A stretch of DNA of 6,278 bases from an uncultured Collinsella sp. Its GTDB lineage: Bacteria > Actinomycetota > Coriobacteriia > Coriobacteriales > Coriobacteriaceae. Every line of letters begins with the position of its first letter. The stretch's first letter is position 1. A program made the position numbers and the translations under genes. This document shows, piece by piece, positions 5,327 to 6,278 of this stretch. The DNA is taken from the NCBI GenBank assembly GCA_900754445.1, contig CAAECW010000012.1:1-6278 (forward strand), written 5' to 3'. The notes beneath the pieces were generated by a model. That model worked only from the letters and a program-made list of their open reading frames with translations. It had not been told where the DNA came from and did not search any database.

Positions 5327-5442
5327 AGTCGCTCTTACGACTTGTACGTTTCCGAAGATGTGCGTATGCCTGGCTTGCATACCACGGGCCGTATAAAGGC
5401 TGCGCACCTCTCTTCGGTTCTTAGTTCGGAGGAACATCTACC
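5327..5442 (+). promoter_or_regulatory. Structured rplN leader (predicted three-way junction)
   Basis: AGTCG (5327-5331) and CGACT (5338-5342) form a small first hairpin. Then CCGAAGA (5352-5358) pairs with TCTTCGG (5411-5417), continued by GTGCG (5360-5364) with CGCAC (5403-5407). This stem encloses two hairpins: TATGC (5365-5369) with GCATA (5377-5381), and GCC (5388-5390) with GGC (5398-5400). The rplN SD lies just after, in a mini-hairpin: GTTC (5424-5427) and GAAC (5432-5435) around GGAG. CCTC at 5407-5410 could also pair with the SD (GAGG 5429-5432). All pairings are read from the sequence; the fold and any control role are inferred. Confidence 0.6.
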
Positions 5443-5811
5443 ATGATTCAGATGCAAACCATGCTGAACGTCGCCGACAACTCCGGCGCTCGCAAGATTC
5501 GCTGCATCAAGGTGCTTGGCGGTTCCAAGCGTCGTTATGCAGGCATCGGCGATGTGTTCATCGGTGCTGTCCAGGAGGCTACCCCTGGCGCCAACGTCAA
5601 GAAGAAGGACGTTGTCCGTTGCGTCGTCGTTCGCACCGTTAAGGAGATCCGCCGCAAGGATGGCTCCTACATTCGCTTTGATGAGAACGCCTGCGTTGTC
5701 ATCAACAACGATGGTTCGCCCGTCGGCACCCGTATCTTCGGGCCCGTCGCTCGCGAGCTTCGTGACAAGAAGTACATGAAGATCGTCTCGCTCGCTCCCG
5801 AGACCCTGTAG
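5443..5811 (+). CDS. rplN: Large subunit ribosomal protein L14 (uL14)
   Basis: L14 is on the intersubunit face of the 50S, contacts 16S helix 14, and is the docking site of the silencing factor RsfS. The 122-residue length and start (MIQMQTMLNVADNSGARK) match the family exactly. The conserved RRYAGIGDVFIGAVQEATPG, DVVRCVVVRTVKEIRRKDGSYIRFDENA, and GTRIFGPVARELRDKKYMKIVSLAPE follow. A GGAGG SD (5428-5432) lies about ten bases before ATG, inside a small hairpin. In most bacteria rplN opens the spc operon after rpsQ; here it has its own structured leader. Confidence 0.98.
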   Translation: MIQMQTMLNVADNSGARKIRCIKVLGGSKRRYAGIGDVFIGAVQEATPGANVKKKDVVRCVVVRTVKEIRRKDGSYIRFDENACVVINNDGSPVGTRIFGPVARELRDKKYMKIVSLAPETL

Positions 5812-5824
5812 TTAGGGGAGATAT

Positions 5825-6130
5825 ATGTATATCAAGAAGGGCGATAAGGTCCAGGTTCTCTCTGGTAAGGATCGCGGCAAGCAGGGCGTTATCCTGCGTG
5901 CTCTCCCCGCCGAGAACAAGGTCGTTGTCGAGGGCGTTTCGGTCGTCAAGAAGGCCGTCAAGCCCAACGCTGCCAACCAGCAGGGCGGCATCGTTTCGCA
6001 GGAGGCTCCCATCGACGCCTCCAACGTCAATCTCGTCTGCCCCGAGTGCGGTAAGGTTACCCGCGTCGGTCACGAGAAGGACGGCAAGAACAAGCTGCGC
6101 GTCTGCAAGAAGTGCGGCCACAAGTTCTAA
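5825..6130 (+). CDS. rplX: Large subunit ribosomal protein L24 (uL24), four-cysteine form
   Basis: L24 is one of the two assembly initiators of the 50S subunit and binds the 5' domain of 23S rRNA. The 101-residue product starts with the KOW motif (KKGDKVQVLSGKDRGKQGVIL, residues 4-24), followed by NKVVVEGVSVVKKAVKPNAANQQGGI. The C-terminal part has CPEC (Cys72, Cys75) and CKKC (Cys94, Cys97), each followed by glycine, a zinc-ribbon pattern seen in some bacterial L24 proteins, whereas many others lack it. The SD GGGGAG (5815-5820) is only four to five bases from ATG. It follows rplN by 13 bases and is followed by the terminator. Confidence 0.97.
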   Translation: MYIKKGDKVQVLSGKDRGKQGVILRALPAENKVVVEGVSVVKKAVKPNAANQQGGIVSQEAPIDASNVNLVCPECGKVTRVGHEKDGKNKLRVCKKCGHKF

Positions 6131-6156
6131 GCTGCCCGCAACATCAAGTTGCTAGC

Positions 6157-6192
6157 AAAGGCCCGGATGCCCCACGGCACCCGGGCCTTTTT
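6157..6192 (+). terminator. Intrinsic terminator after rplX
   Basis: AAAGGCCCGG (6157-6166) pairs perfectly with CCGGGCCTTT (6181-6190). After a one-base mismatch, TGCC (6168-6171) pairs with GGCA (6176-6179) around a CCAC loop. Five Ts (6188-6192) follow the G-C core. This is a textbook Rho-independent terminator, 27 bases after the rplX stop. On the minus strand the trailing run is only three Ts, so it favours + strand transcription. Confidence 0.95.
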
Positions 6193-6278
6193 CTATGGCT
6201 CTGTTAGACCAGGATTGACATTCCGCCCCGTCATCTTCTTGCGATTGCACAATGGTCGCCCCTTGTCGAATCTGAATC
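6193..6278. other. 3' flank, no gene recognised
   Basis: No rplE (L5) start or other recognisable coding sequence is present, although rplE normally follows rplX. TTGACA at 6215-6220 is a perfect -35 hexamer, but nothing like a -10 box lies 16-18 bases downstream. A short minus-strand frame ending at 6193-6195 stays open to the window edge but encodes nothing I recognise and uses unfavoured codons. Probably intergenic. Confidence 0.5.

Noticed and set aside
5342..5370. TTGTAC (5342-5347) with TATGCC (5365-5370), spacer 17, as a promoter for rplN
   Set aside because: The -10 matches only three of six positions, and both hexamers fall in RNA stems that explain them better.
6215..6220. Perfect -35 hexamer TTGACA suggesting a promoter for a downstream gene
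   Set aside because: No -10-like sequence lies 15-19 bases further on; a single hexamer is not enough.
6193..6278. Minus-strand frame open to the right edge and ending at 6193-6195, as if a convergent gene ended at the terminator
   Set aside because: Only about 27 codons, no recognised similarity, unfavoured codons, and too few Ts for the terminator to serve that strand well.

Overview
The window is a ribosomal-protein gene cluster, the S10 operon, on the + strand. Twelve genes lie in the classical order: rplC, rplD, rplW, rplB, rpsS, rplV, rpsC, rplP, rpmC, rpsQ, rplN, rplX. The sequence is GC-rich, and its codons lean strongly to G or C at the third position (AAG, GTC, CGC/CGT, GGC), as in highly expressed genes. 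The protein sequences look like those of a high-GC Gram-positive. My best guess is a member of the Coriobacteriia (Collinsella/Olsenella type), but that rests on general resemblance and no search was run.

Layout. Bases 1-341 are non-coding. They hold a 26-base element at 132-157 and a long hairpin at 270-321, and then rplC begins, probably at a TTG codon. rplC, rplD and rplW follow closely. A 179-base gap full of inverted repeats precedes rplB. From rplB to rpsQ the genes are tightly packed, with one-base overlaps at rpsC/rplP and rplP/rpmC. A second structured gap of 118 bases precedes rplN. rplX follows rplN and ends at a strong intrinsic terminator (6157-6192). Bases 6193-6278 show no convincing gene.

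Function. All twelve products are structural proteins of the ribosome. L2, L3, L4, L14, L16, L22, L23, L24 and L29 belong to the 50S subunit; S3, S17 and S19 belong to the 30S subunit. The genes would be transcribed together and kept in balance by translational coupling and probably by feedback at the mRNA leaders.

What stands out. The coding part is ordinary; the non-coding part is not. rpsJ, the usual first gene, is absent from the 341 bases before rplC. The usual continuation (rplE and the spc genes) is replaced by a terminator. The two internal gaps carry elaborate potential RNA folds directly upstream of rplB and rplN, and in each the Shine-Dalgarno (SD) sequence has a possible pairing partner. 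One 26-base element occurs in the rplC leader and again in the rplB leader (23/26 identical). In both places it can sit in a hairpin and is followed by a second shared block. These blocks, GUAUAC then GUGU(G/C)A, resemble helix 66 of 23S rRNA, the known binding site of L2, as I remember the E. coli sequence. The working hypothesis is that L2 feeds back on both sites. It is untested.
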